A stretch of DNA of 64,000 bases from CAZTTG01 sp964615935 (GTDB taxonomy: Bacteria; Planctomycetota; UBA1135; GCA-002686595): positions 24,408 to 88,407 of the forward strand of contig CAZTTG010000010.1 of the NCBI GenBank assembly GCA_964615935.1, written 5' to 3'. The notes below the pieces were generated by a model that was not told the DNA's origin, searched no databases, and was given only the letters and a program-made list of their open reading frames with translations. The position numbers were made by a program, and so were the translations under genes. Below are positions 30,619-38,785 of the stretch, one piece after another (position 1 is the first letter of the stretch; each line of letters opens with the position of its first letter).

Positions 30619-30714
30619 GGCAGTTGCCCTGGCAGTCGATCGCCTGGGATCGAGAAGCGAGCCTCGATCCCTCGCCCGTGGGACAACGGACAGGCGTCCT
30701 GCCAGGGCGCTGCC
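30619..30714 (+). promoter_or_regulatory. Folded leader upstream of the ferritin gene
   Basis: Three nested stems can form. The outer one is GGCAG-TT-GCCCTGGCAG (30619-30635) with CTGCCAGGGC-G-CTGCC (30699-30714). The middle one is CGCCTG (30641-30646) with CAGGCG (30691-30696). The inner one is GGGATCGAG (30646-30654) with CTCGATCCC (30663-30671). A small GAGGAT/ATCCTC stem precedes it at 30591. The structure ends 65 bases before the ferritin start. It may be a regulatory 5' leader, a small RNA or a remnant of a palindromic repeat. Confidence 0.5.
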
Positions 30715-30778
30715 ACCTTCCGATCGCCGACCGGCACCCCGTCGGGTCGGCTCGCCACCCGCAATCCTGGAGGAAGAA

Positions 30779-31300
30779 ATGCTGAACGCGGAAGTCGAGG
30801 AGGCACTCAACGGCCAGCTCAACGCCGAGATCTACTCGTCCTACCTCTACTACTCGATGGCGGCCTACTTCGAGGGCCTGAGCCTCAAGGGCTTCGCCCA
30901 CTGGATGCGGGTGCAGGCCCTGGAGGAGATGACCCACGTCCACAAGCTCTTCGTCTACGTCCACGATCGGGGTGGCCGGGCGCGGATGCTGCCCATCGAC
31001 GCCCCTCCCGGCGAGTGGGACTCGCCCCTGGCGGCCTTCGAGTCGGTGTGCGAGCACGAGGCCATGGTGACCGCGCTGGTCAACCGGCTCATGGACCTGA
31101 CCCTCTCCAAGAGCGACCACGCCACCTCCCATTTCCTGCAGTGGTTCGTGGCCGAGCAGGTGGAGGAGGAGTCCGCGGCCGACGAGGTGCTCCAGAAGCT
31201 CAAGCTGGTGGACCGGACCGAGGGCGGCCTCTTCCTGGTCGACCAGGAGCTGGACAAGAGGACCTTCGTCCCCCTGCCGGAGCTGGCGGGAGCCTTCTGA
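30779..31300 (+). CDS. ftnA: Ferritin, non-heme bacterial type
   Basis: The protein has 173 aa, the usual bacterial ferritin length. The ATG at 30779 has GGAGGAAG upstream. Ferroxidase-site residues are in NAEIYSSYLYYSM, ALEEMTHVHKL, CEHEAMVTALVN and AEQVEEESAADEVLQKL. It stores iron as a 24-mer after oxidising Fe(II). It ends the plus-strand stress cluster and has an unusual structured region upstream, which suggests separate post-transcriptional control. No heme-binding methionine of bacterioferritin is evident. Confidence 0.92.
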   Translation: MLNAEVEEALNGQLNAEIYSSYLYYSMAAYFEGLSLKGFAHWMRVQALEEMTHVHKLFVYVHDRGGRARMLPIDAPPGEWDSPLAAFESVCEHEAMVTALVNRLMDLTLSKSDHATSHFLQWFVAEQVEEESAADEVLQKLKLVDRTEGGLFLVDQELDKRTFVPLPELAGAF

Positions 31301-31310
31301 GACGGGCCGG

Positions 31311-32894
31311 TCAGGGTCGCCTCATGGCCATGGCCGTGGGCGTCACCGCCAGCCCTCCCCGGGCGGTGCACCGCAGCTCGCCGGGCAGCATCCGGCCCAC
31401 CGCGAAGGAGGCGTCGATGGTCTCGTCCAGGGGGATGGGATTGCGATAGCCCCCCAGGATCAGGTCCGCGCACACGAAGGCGCTCGAGGCCGCCACCGCG
31501 TTGCGGGTGTGGCAGGGGATCTCGACCATTCCCCCCACCAGATCGCACACCGAGCCCATGGTGTTCTGCAGGGAGATGGCCGCCGCGTCGGTGGCCTGCT
31601 CGGCGCCCCCCCCGGCCGCCTGGACGACCGCCGCCGCCGCCATCGCGCCCGCCGCGCCGATCTCCACCTGACACCCGGCCACCTCGGCCGCGAAGGTCGC
31701 GCGCGCGGCCACCGCCATCCCGATCGCGCCGGCCGCGAGCAGGGCCAGGGCCACCCCCTCGCGGTCCAGCCCGCGCTCCTCCTCCAGGACCCCGAGCGTG
31801 CCCGGCAGGACCCCCGCCGACCCGCCCGTGGGGGCGGCGCAGACCACGCCCATGCTCGCGTTGACGTGCATGACCGCCAGGGCCCTGGCCGCCGCCCGGC
31901 TGTGGATCCCCCCGAGGGCCAGGCGTCCCTCGGCCTCGGCCCGCTGCACCCGGCCCGCGCTGGGATCGAGGAGCTGCATCGGACGGGAGGGACCCTCGAG
32001 CCCCTGCCTGACGGCCTCGCGCATCACCTCCCAGCGCCGCAGCACCTCGGCCCGCACCTCCCGCTCGGAGATCCCCAGCAGCGCGCTCTCGTACTCGAGC
32101 GCCGCCTCGCCCAGGGCGCCGCCCTGCCGTCGGGCCAGCCCGACCAGCTCGGCCGCGCAGGAGGCCATGGCCTCTCCCCCGCGCACCAGCAGCACGGGCT
32201 CGCACTCCCGCAGGCTGCGCAGCTTCGGCAGGGCCTCGATCGCCGCCCGAACCTCCTCGGAGAGGGCCGTTCGCCGGCGGACGTGGAGGAGTGCGATCCG
32301 CCCCATCGACTCCCGCCGGGAATCGCCCATCAGCTCCCCGTCCCCGCCGGCGAGCGCGAGGGCCTCCCCTTCGACGCCGTCCTCCAGCTCCATCAGGACC
32401 TCGTGGCCCTCCCCCGTGAGCCGCACCGGCCAGCTCCCGATGCGGGTGATCTCCACGGCCCCGCCGCCGATCGAGTGGGCCCGCAGCTCGAGCGCCGCCC
32501 CCTCGCTCGGGTGCAGGGCGAGGTCCATGCAGTTGGGGTGGTCGGCGTCCTCGAGATCGCCGATCCGCAGGTCGAGTCGCATCCCCCGCTCCTGCGCCGC
32601 CTCGGTCGCGGAGAAGAAGCGCTCGTCGGCGAGGGACCATCCCAGGAGTCCCGAGGCGAAGGCCAGGTCGGCCCCCTGCTCCCGGAAGGTCCGGGCGTAG
32701 GAGCCCTGGGCATCGAGCGCGATCTCCACGCGCGAGGGCGAGCGGCCCAGGAGCGAGCGCGCCATGGTGGCGATGCGGTGCGCGCCGGCCGTGTGGGAGC
32801 TGGAGGGGCCGCGCATCACCGGCCCCAGGACGTGGTTCAGGATGCTGATGGGGCCCGAAGCTCCTCGTCTGTCTGTCCCGGGACGTCCACTCAT
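31311..32894 (-). CDS. sdaA: L-serine dehydratase, iron-sulfur type, fused beta-alpha chain
   Basis: The protein has 527 aa. The N-terminal beta domain has SILNHVLGPVMRGPSSSHTAGAHRI and SYARTFREQG. The C-terminal alpha domain has VCAAPTGGSAGVLPG. Cluster cysteines lie in VAGCQVEIGAAG, GSVCDLVGG and VEIPCHTRNA. The enzyme deaminates serine to pyruvate with a [4Fe-4S] cluster. It is oxygen sensitive, which fits its place beside the ROS and Fe-S genes. The ATG at 32894 has GAGGAG at ideal spacing. The gene converges on ferritin with a 10-base gap. Confidence 0.9.
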   Translation of the reverse strand: MSGRPGTDRRGASGPISILNHVLGPVMRGPSSSHTAGAHRIATMARSLLGRSPSRVEIALDAQGSYARTFREQGADLAFASGLLGWSLADERFFSATEAAQERGMRLDLRIGDLEDADHPNCMDLALHPSEGAALELRAHSIGGGAVEITRIGSWPVRLTGEGHEVLMELEDGVEGEALALAGGDGELMGDSRRESMGRIALLHVRRRTALSEEVRAAIEALPKLRSLRECEPVLLVRGGEAMASCAAELVGLARRQGGALGEAALEYESALLGISEREVRAEVLRRWEVMREAVRQGLEGPSRPMQLLDPSAGRVQRAEAEGRLALGGIHSRAAARALAVMHVNASMGVVCAAPTGGSAGVLPGTLGVLEEERGLDREGVALALLAAGAIGMAVAARATFAAEVAGCQVEIGAAGAMAAAAVVQAAGGGAEQATDAAAISLQNTMGSVCDLVGGMVEIPCHTRNAVAASSAFVCADLILGGYRNPIPLDETIDASFAVGRMLPGELRCTARGGLAVTPTAMAMRRP

Positions 32895-33053
32895 CGCGCG
32901 CTCCTCCCCCCGGGAGCATAGTGTCCGCCCGGGCCGCGAGGCACCCCCGCCGGAGCCTTCCCAGGCCGGGGGGGCGCTGCTAGGCTGGAAATCGAGGATG
33001 TGGGCGCGCGTCGGCGCCCCCCCATGAGCCGGTCCCCTTCGAGGAGACGAATC

Positions 33054-33308
33054 ATGAAGATGCTCGTGACCATGCCCAAGTTGACGGAGGATCAGCTCCG
33101 CAAGGGCTGACTGGACGTGCTCACCGCTTCACGGGGAAGCGGAATGGTGTTCGAGCGCTCCTTTGTGAACTGGTCCGAGGGCCTCGGCATCTGCTGCTGG
33201 TCCGCTCCGTCCAAGGCCGAGCTGGCCCGGCTCTTCGACGAGGTCGGCACGCCATATGACTCCATCGTCGAGGTGGAGGAGTACGCCGAGTCGGCGCACC
33301 TGGCCTGA
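33054..33308 (+). pseudogene. DUF4242-like small protein with in-frame TGA
   Basis: The ATG at 33054 has GAGGAG 8 bases upstream and starts MKMLVTMPKLTEDQLRKG. TGA follows at 33108-33110, and the same frame then continues LDVLTASRGSGMVFERSFVNW, ICCWSAPSKAEL and PYDSIVEVEEY to a stop at 33308. Together these resemble one DUF4242 (SCO4226-like) protein of about 84 aa. A GTG at 33117 could restart a 63-aa product, but without its own ribosome binding site. A 7-bp hairpin begins 13 bases after the TGA. The TGA may be a nonsense mutation, a sequencing error or, less likely, a recoded codon. Confidence 0.6.
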
Positions 33309-33422
33309 TCCGGCTCGCGCCTCGGAGCTCACCGGCCCCCGGCACCCGCCGCGGCGGGCCCGGGGTTCTCGACCCACGCCTCTCGCGCGACCGTCAGCGT
33401 GAGCTGACCCGGTCCACCCAGA

Positions 33423-35024
33423 TCAGGGGCACAGCAGGAAGCGCGCCGCGTCGGTCAGGCTGGTGGTCGAGGGGGAGGCCGGGTCGTGCGACCAGTACTG
33501 GGTGTAGTACCACGCGCCCAGGCTCAGCCCCATGGAGGCGACGTAGGGCTGGTTCCAGTGGAAGTGCAAGCTCCCCGAGCAGTCGTTGGGCGGGGGATTG
33601 CCGCCGCTCGACTGCACCGTCGTCCGCACGATCGGGGGCTGGATGCACAGCCAGCCGCCCTGGAAGGGAAGCGCCTGGGACCCGTAGCCCCAGAAGAGGA
33701 TGCCGTTCTTGTTATTGAGGACGTTGGTGGCGTGCACCCGCAGGGTGTTGTGCGTCAGGCTGGTCGAGCCGGTGACGTAGATCGAGGGCGTGCATCCCTG
33801 CGAGTTGACCTTGGCCGTGCAATAGACCACCGGATCGCAGGGGCAGCCCGGCGCCCAGCGGGCGGTGCACATCGAGACCGTGCTGCCGAGGGAATCGAAG
33901 CGTCCGCCCGCGAAGAGGGCCGGTCCCGCCCCGCTGCCATCGTCGAAGACCTGGAGCGCGTCGACGCGGCCGTTGGGAGGCTCGGAGAAGGCGCTCCAGG
34001 TGGCCCCGTCCCAGCGCGCGAGATTGGAGATGGACTGCCCGCCGGCGGTGGGGAACTTGCCGCCCGCGATCAACTCGGGACCGCCGCCCTCGGCGTAGAG
34101 CGCCGGCCCCGAGCCGTCATCGAACACGCACATGGCCTCCGACGGGCCGACGAGGCCCTCGCTGGTGTAGACCTCGTCCCACCCGGCCGCGGTCCACCTG
34201 GCCACGTGATCGGCGCGCTGCCCCCCCGCCTGGGTGAAGTTGCCGCCGACGAACAGGGCCGGCCCCGAGCCGTCGTCGAAGACCGTCGAGGCGTGGGCGT
34301 CCGCGCTCAGCCCCGCGCCGAGGTAGTCCCAGGCGGTGCCGTTCCAGCGCGCGGCCCGGATCTCCCAGCCCGCGGGGGGAATGGAGGCGTAGCTGCCACC
34401 CACCGCGTACAGCTGGGTCCCGCCTCCGTCGTCGAAGGTGTTCATGGACCAGGGGAAGAACTGCACTCCGCCCCCGACCGCCGACCAGCTCGCGCCGTCC
34501 CAGACCTGCACGTTCTGCAGGCTGGGCCAGTTCCAACCCGCGACGAAGAGCTTCTCGCCGCTGCCGTCATCGAAGGCCGCCATGGCGCTGGCCAGGGAGC
34601 CGCTGTACCCGGCTCCCACGGTCGACCAGCCCGACCCCGTGTACTTCGCGATGCTGGCGGCCGGCTGACCCTGGACCTTGTTGAAGGTCCCGCAGAAGTA
34701 GAGCGCCGGGCCGCCCCCGTCGTCCCACACCAGCATGTCGGTGACGCCGTAGAATCCGGCGTACTGGGTCGTCACGCTGACGACCGGGCTCCAGCCCGCT
34801 CCATCCCAGCGGGCGATGCCGTTGGGGGGAAGGCCCAGGGTGGCGTCGAAGCTCCCGGCTACGTAGAGCGCCGGGCCGCTCCCGTCGTCGAAGACCTCCA
34901 TCGCGTACACGGTGCCCCCGTTGGGACCCCAGGCGACGCCGTGGGCGCCGAGTCCGGCGGTGGGCTGGTGGCAGTCCTGCGCAGGTGCCGCCAGGGAGGC
35001 GAGGACCAGGGTGGCGATCAGCAT
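33423..35024 (-). CDS. Secreted kelch-like beta-propeller protein
   Basis: The protein has 533 aa. The ATG at 35024 has AGAGGAG upstream and gives a signal peptide MLIATLVLASLAAPAQ. About seven repeats of the form VFDDGSGPALYVGGNF followed by VARWDGxxWxxVG cover residues 40-400 and should form a propeller. After APGCPCDPVVYCTAKVNSQGC comes a beta-rich C-terminal domain. This repeat and tail combination is common in large extracellular proteins of planctomycetes, which informs the host guess. Function is unknown. Confidence 0.85.
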   Translation of the reverse strand: MLIATLVLASLAAPAQDCHQPTAGLGAHGVAWGPNGGTVYAMEVFDDGSGPALYVAGSFDATLGLPPNGIARWDGAGWSPVVSVTTQYAGFYGVTDMLVWDDGGGPALYFCGTFNKVQGQPAASIAKYTGSGWSTVGAGYSGSLASAMAAFDDGSGEKLFVAGWNWPSLQNVQVWDGASWSAVGGGVQFFPWSMNTFDDGGGTQLYAVGGSYASIPPAGWEIRAARWNGTAWDYLGAGLSADAHASTVFDDGSGPALFVGGNFTQAGGQRADHVARWTAAGWDEVYTSEGLVGPSEAMCVFDDGSGPALYAEGGGPELIAGGKFPTAGGQSISNLARWDGATWSAFSEPPNGRVDALQVFDDGSGAGPALFAGGRFDSLGSTVSMCTARWAPGCPCDPVVYCTAKVNSQGCTPSIYVTGSTSLTHNTLRVHATNVLNNKNGILFWGYGSQALPFQGGWLCIQPPIVRTTVQSSGGNPPPNDCSGSLHFHWNQPYVASMGLSLGAWYYTQYWSHDPASPSTTSLTDAARFLLCP

Positions 35025-35217
35025 GGGAGCGCTCCTCTTGGAGGGTGTGTGCGGTCGCCAGAGCGACGCCGCGAGATCCGAGCGGCGATGGCTGCCGCCC
35101 CTCCAGTCCTGCCCGAGGCGGTCCCGTCCATCGACGTCCGGGTGCATCCTAGCTGCGGTGTGCAGATCTCGGAAGGGAGCTTCCTGATGCGCCGGAGGGA
35201 GGGGGTTGGCGTCGACG

Positions 35218-35466
35218 CTAGAGGCCCTCCAGCGCCCGGATCGCCCTCTCCGCGGCGGAACGCACATGGCCGGCGCGCCGCACATGGGGATCCGGGGACC
35301 GCGTGGCCGCGACGATGACCTCCAGCGCGGCGGGCTCCGCGGACGCGCTGAGGGCGATGAGGGCGGCCCACGCCTCGGGACCGGACGACTCCGCGCGGGC
35401 GCGCAGGTCCGCGAGCGAGGCGCCGTAGGGCACGGGCACACCGTTCCACTTCCTGGGCCAGTCCAT
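35218..35466 (-). CDS. Small HEAT-repeat-like protein
   Basis: An 82-aa reading frame begins MDWPRKWNGVPVPYG. It continues with two helical HEAT-like units (AWAALIALSASAEPAALEVIVAAT, DPHVRRAGHVRSAAERAIRALEGL). AGGTGAG lies upstream of the ATG at 35466. It follows the histidine kinase stop by 17 bases on the same strand, so it could be the last gene of that operon. The short length and modest signal leave it uncertain; it could be a remnant of a longer HEAT protein. Confidence 0.45.
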   Translation of the reverse strand: MDWPRKWNGVPVPYGASLADLRARAESSGPEAWAALIALSASAEPAALEVIVAATRSPDPHVRRAGHVRSAAERAIRALEGL

Positions 35467-35483
35467 GCGTTCTGCTCACCTGG

Positions 35484-36986
35484 CTAGCGGTCGACCTCGA
35501 GACGCAGCCGAACCACGAAGTGACCCTCCCGGAGGGAGGCCTCGATGCTCCCCCCCAGGATCTCCGCGATGCGCCGGCAGAGCGCCAGCCCGAGCCCCGC
35601 GTGGCGCCCGGTGTCGGTGCGCGAGGGATCGGCGCGCCAGAAGGTGTCGAAGGCCTTCTCGGCGATGTCCGGGGGAGCGCCCTCGGCGCGGTTGGCGATG
35701 CACAGCGCCAGGCGCGAGCCGTCCAGCTCCGCCCGGACCTCGATCGGCGTCCCCTCGTCGGCGTAGGAGACGGCGTTCTCCAGGAGGTTGCCCAGGACTC
35801 GGCGGAGCAGCGGCCAGTCCGCAGTGGCCGAGAGCGCGGCATCGATCTCGACCGCCAGGCGAAGATCGCGGCGCCCGGCCTCGTCGGCGAAGGGCTCCCA
35901 GCACTCGCGCAGCACATCGGCCAGCGCGAGGCGCTCGCACTCGGCCGATGGGGGCCGCGATGCCAGGCGCGCCAGATCGAGCAGGTCCTCCACCAGGATC
36001 TGCATCTGAGCGGTGATCTCCAGGCACAGCTCGGCCGCCTCCCGGTACTCCGCCGAGCTGCGCGGCCGGCTCAAGGAGACCTCCAGCGTCGAGCGCAGGC
36101 CCGACAGCGGGGTCCGCAGCTCGTGGGCCGCGTGCGCGCTGAAGGCCTGTTCGCGCTCCAGGGCCTGCCGCATGCGGGCCAGGAGCAGGTTGAGCTCGTC
36201 GATCACCGGGGTGAGCTCGGCCGGCGCCCCGGGGATCTCGACGCGCCGGTCGAGCTCGCCCTCGTGGAGGTCCTCGATCTGCCCCCGCAGGCGGTCGACC
36301 GGGCGCAGGCCCCGGCGGATCACCAGGGCGAGGATCCCCGCGCAACCCAGGCTGGCGACGGCCCAGGCGATGGCCAGCAGCCAGCGCAGGTCCCGCAGGG
36401 TCTCGGTCAGCTCCACCGCGTCCACGGCGATGACCAGCTCGATGGGAACCAGCCTCTCCGGCCGCCCGGGTCGCCCCGCGGCTCCCGCCCCTTCGGGCGG
36501 GGAAGGGGGCTGAAAGCGCAGGCCGATGGCTCGAGCGGGGGAGCCGTCGGTGGGGAGCTCGATCGAGTCGAAGGCGGCCCCCGCGCGATCGATCGCGTCG
36601 TAGCCCACCGGCTCCAGCTCCCGGGCGATGCGCGGCAGCTCGCTCTCCCCCAGGCTCTCGGATTTCTCGAGGCTGAGGCCGGTCGGACTCCAGCACTGGA
36701 ACAGGAGGTCGGCGCGTTGAGAGAGCTCCGGGAACGGGCTGGGCGGTGGGTTCCGCCGGGGATCGGGCCAGGGCGGCTGCCGCTCCCTGGGAGGCGGAGG
36801 CGCGCTCCCCCGGGGGATGCGCGCGATGGCGGGCGCGCTGGCCTTGACGATGGCGACCAACGAGCGATCCACCTCCCCCACCAGCCGCTGCTTCAGGATC
36901 GCGTACATCGCGGCTCCCGTGCCCCCCATGGACAGGGTGACGCCGACCAGGGTGCCCAGGATGAGCCGCGTCCGCAGCGAGCTCAT
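35484..36986 (-). CDS. Two-component sensor histidine kinase
   Basis: The protein has 500 aa. Membrane helices near residues 9-30 and 200-225 flank a Pro-rich periplasmic sensor region. A HAMP-like segment follows. The HisKA box is AAHELRTPLSG, the N-box NLLENAVSYA, and the G-box HAGLGLALCRRIAEILGG. It autophosphorylates and passes phosphate to the OmpR-type regulator, whose stop codon overlaps its start (ATGA). The Pro-rich sensor segment has no recognised ligand motif. Confidence 0.93.
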   Translation of the reverse strand: MSSLRTRLILGTLVGVTLSMGGTGAAMYAILKQRLVGEVDRSLVAIVKASAPAIARIPRGSAPPPPRERQPPWPDPRRNPPPSPFPELSQRADLLFQCWSPTGLSLEKSESLGESELPRIARELEPVGYDAIDRAGAAFDSIELPTDGSPARAIGLRFQPPSPPEGAGAAGRPGRPERLVPIELVIAVDAVELTETLRDLRWLLAIAWAVASLGCAGILALVIRRGLRPVDRLRGQIEDLHEGELDRRVEIPGAPAELTPVIDELNLLLARMRQALEREQAFSAHAAHELRTPLSGLRSTLEVSLSRPRSSAEYREAAELCLEITAQMQILVEDLLDLARLASRPPSAECERLALADVLRECWEPFADEAGRRDLRLAVEIDAALSATADWPLLRRVLGNLLENAVSYADEGTPIEVRAELDGSRLALCIANRAEGAPPDIAEKAFDTFWRADPSRTDTGRHAGLGLALCRRIAEILGGSIEASLREGHFVVRLRLEVDR

Positions 36987-37660
36987 CCGCCCTCCTCCGA
37001 CAGGATGTAGCCCTCTCCCCGCCGGGTGTGGATCAGCTTCGACCGATCGGGACGTTCGATCTTCCTGCGCAGGTACCCGATGTACACGTCGACAACGTTG
37101 CTGGTCGCGCTGGAGTGCTCGTCGTAGACGTGCCGCCAGATGTCCATCCGCGAGACGACCTGCCCCTTGCGCAGGGCCAGGTACTCCAGCAGCGCGTATT
37201 CCTTGGCGGTCAGCTCGATCGGCTCGCCGCTCACCCGCACCCCGTGATCGTTGGTGTTGATCTCGACGTGGCCGATGCACAGGAGGGGCGACTTCTGGAC
37301 GTAGCCCCGGCGGACCAGCGCCCGCACGCGCGCCAGGAGCTCGTCCATGGCGAAGGGCTTGACCAGGTAGTCGTCGGCGCCCAGGTCCAGCCCCTGCACG
37401 CGATCCTCGACGCGGTCCCGCGCGGTCAGGATCAGCACGTGGGCGTCCCGGCCCTCGCCGCGCAGGCGCCGGAGCACCTCCAGGCCGTCCAGCCGCGGGA
37501 GCATCAGGTCGAGCACGATGAGGTCGTACTCCTCGCTCGAGGCGCGCCAGAAGCCGGCCTCGCCGTCGGCCGCCTCGTCGACCGAGTAGCCGCTCTCCCG
37601 CAGCGCCTTGGCAACCGCCGCGCGGAGGGGTGCGTAGTCCTCGACGATCAGCACGCGCAT
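36983..37660 (-). CDS. OmpR/PhoB-family response regulator
   Basis: The protein has 225 aa. The receiver domain (1-115) has acidic residues VEDYAP, the phospho-acceptor Asp in VLDLMLPRLDG and the conserved Lys in YLVKPFAM. The DNA-binding winged helix (130-222) has LTAKEYALLEYLALRKGQVVSR and SNVVDVYIGYLRRKI. OmpR-family regulators bind direct repeats with an 11-bp period. Two such candidate sites lie just downstream, before the genes at 37947 and 38786. Confidence 0.93.
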   Translation of the reverse strand: MRVLIVEDYAPLRAAVAKALRESGYSVDEAADGEAGFWRASSEEYDLIVLDLMLPRLDGLEVLRRLRGEGRDAHVLILTARDRVEDRVQGLDLGADDYLVKPFAMDELLARVRALVRRGYVQKSPLLCIGHVEINTNDHGVRVSGEPIELTAKEYALLEYLALRKGQVVSRMDIWRHVYDEHSSATSNVVDVYIGYLRRKIERPDRSKLIHTRRGEGYILSEEGG

Positions 37661-37760
37661 GGGATTCGCTCCGGGGATGGCCCTCGCAGCGCCCGATCTC
37701 GGCGGGCGCGGTGATTCGAGTCTATCCCCCCCGGATCATTCGAGCGACAGCGCCGCGACC

Positions 37761-37801
37761 GGATTCCCCGCGATTCGACTCGCTCTCATCGACCTCTCAT
37801 C
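37761..37801 (+). promoter_or_regulatory. Candidate response-regulator box A
   Basis: CTCTCAT-CGAC-CTCTCAT (37783-37800) is a direct repeat with exact 11-bp period, the geometry of OmpR/PhoB boxes. It lies 147 bases upstream of the gene at 37947. The surrounding 41 bases recur at 38662-38702 with four mismatches. TGAACC follows 16 bases after the repeat. Confidence 0.6.
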
Positions 37802-37946
37802 CAGGCGTTCCAAGCTGAACCACTACCTGCCGACGCTCGGCGCGCGAAGGCGGCCGGCGGCACGGCTCCGTGGCCCGAAGACCGCGGTCCTGGTACTCTC
37901 GGCATGGAAGCCAGACGTACCGAGTCCGTTGATGCGGGCAATCTCG

Positions 37947-38621
37947 ATGAAGACCAATCTCCTGCTCCAGGCCGCCGCAGCCATGGCGCTCCTGGTGGGC
38001 ACCCTTCCCACGGCAGCCGTCGAGGGCAAGGGGTACGGCGCCGTGGGTATCGGCCGTCATGGCAACGTCCTTCAGTGGGGATACTCCATGCCCCCCTCGA
38101 AGATGACCGACCCTGGCCGGAAGCTCTTCCTGAACTGCATCTGCTACATCGAGCAGTTCGCCGGCAAGCCTCCGCTGGTCCGCGCCCAGGCGAGCCATAG
38201 GGATAACGCGCTCAGACTGGCCGCATTGGTAGACCGGATAGACGACGAGAGGTTCTTTCGATCTGCGTTTCCCGAGGAGCTGAGGAAGTACGAAGACGAC
38301 CCGGAAGCCCTCGTCGCGCACTACCAGGCGGGCTACGAGCTCATCTATCGCGACGGCGTCTTCCGGATCGACGCGGAGCTCGAGTCCCTGGGCCTCTTGT
38401 CCAACCGCGAGGTGCGCACCCTGCAGCGCCTGATCGCTCTCCTCGAAGACGACTCCAAGGCCGATATCGCCGGCAGGCTGCTGCGCCGGTACACCGAGCT
38501 GGACTTCGATACGGCGGCCGAGTGGCGGCAGTGGCACGAGGCGAGCGGGGAGCGTGTGTTCTTCAGCGATGTCGGCGGATACAAGTTCCTGGTCGCCCCC
38601 GCGGGCTACCTGGGGCGCTGA
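37947..38621 (+). CDS. Exported protein of unknown function
   Basis: The protein has 224 aa. The ATG at 37947 starts a signal peptide MKTNLLLQAAAAMALLVGTLPTAAVEG; an ATG at 37932 is also possible. The mature part begins GKGYGAVGIGRHGNVLQWGYSMPP, has two close cysteines (FLNCICYIEQF) and is otherwise helical with many charged residues. I do not recognise the family. It lies beside the two-component genes and carries a candidate regulator box upstream, so it is probably a target of that system. Confidence 0.7.
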   Translation: MKTNLLLQAAAAMALLVGTLPTAAVEGKGYGAVGIGRHGNVLQWGYSMPPSKMTDPGRKLFLNCICYIEQFAGKPPLVRAQASHRDNALRLAALVDRIDDERFFRSAFPEELRKYEDDPEALVAHYQAGYELIYRDGVFRIDAELESLGLLSNREVRTLQRLIALLEDDSKADIAGRLLRRYTELDFDTAAEWRQWHEASGERVFFSDVGGYKFLVAPAGYLGR

Positions 38622-38661
38622 TCGAGCGGCTCCGGGCACCTTCGGAGGGGGCGCCGGGCCG

Positions 38662-38702
38662 GGAATCCCCGCGATTCGATCCGCTCTCATCGGCCTCTCA
38701 TC
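38662..38702 (+). promoter_or_regulatory. Candidate response-regulator box B
   Basis: CTCTCAT-CGGC-CTCTCAT (38684-38701) repeats the arrangement of box A, 85 bases upstream of the arylsulfotransferase-like gene. TGAACC follows 17 bases after the repeat. Conservation over 41 bases, between otherwise unrelated genes, supports a shared regulatory element. Confidence 0.6.
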
Positions 38703-38785
38703 GTGGGCATCCCACCCTGAACCTGGATCCCGCCGGCACCACGTCGAGCCGGCGCCGACACCGACTGAACACGAGGACCACGGAC

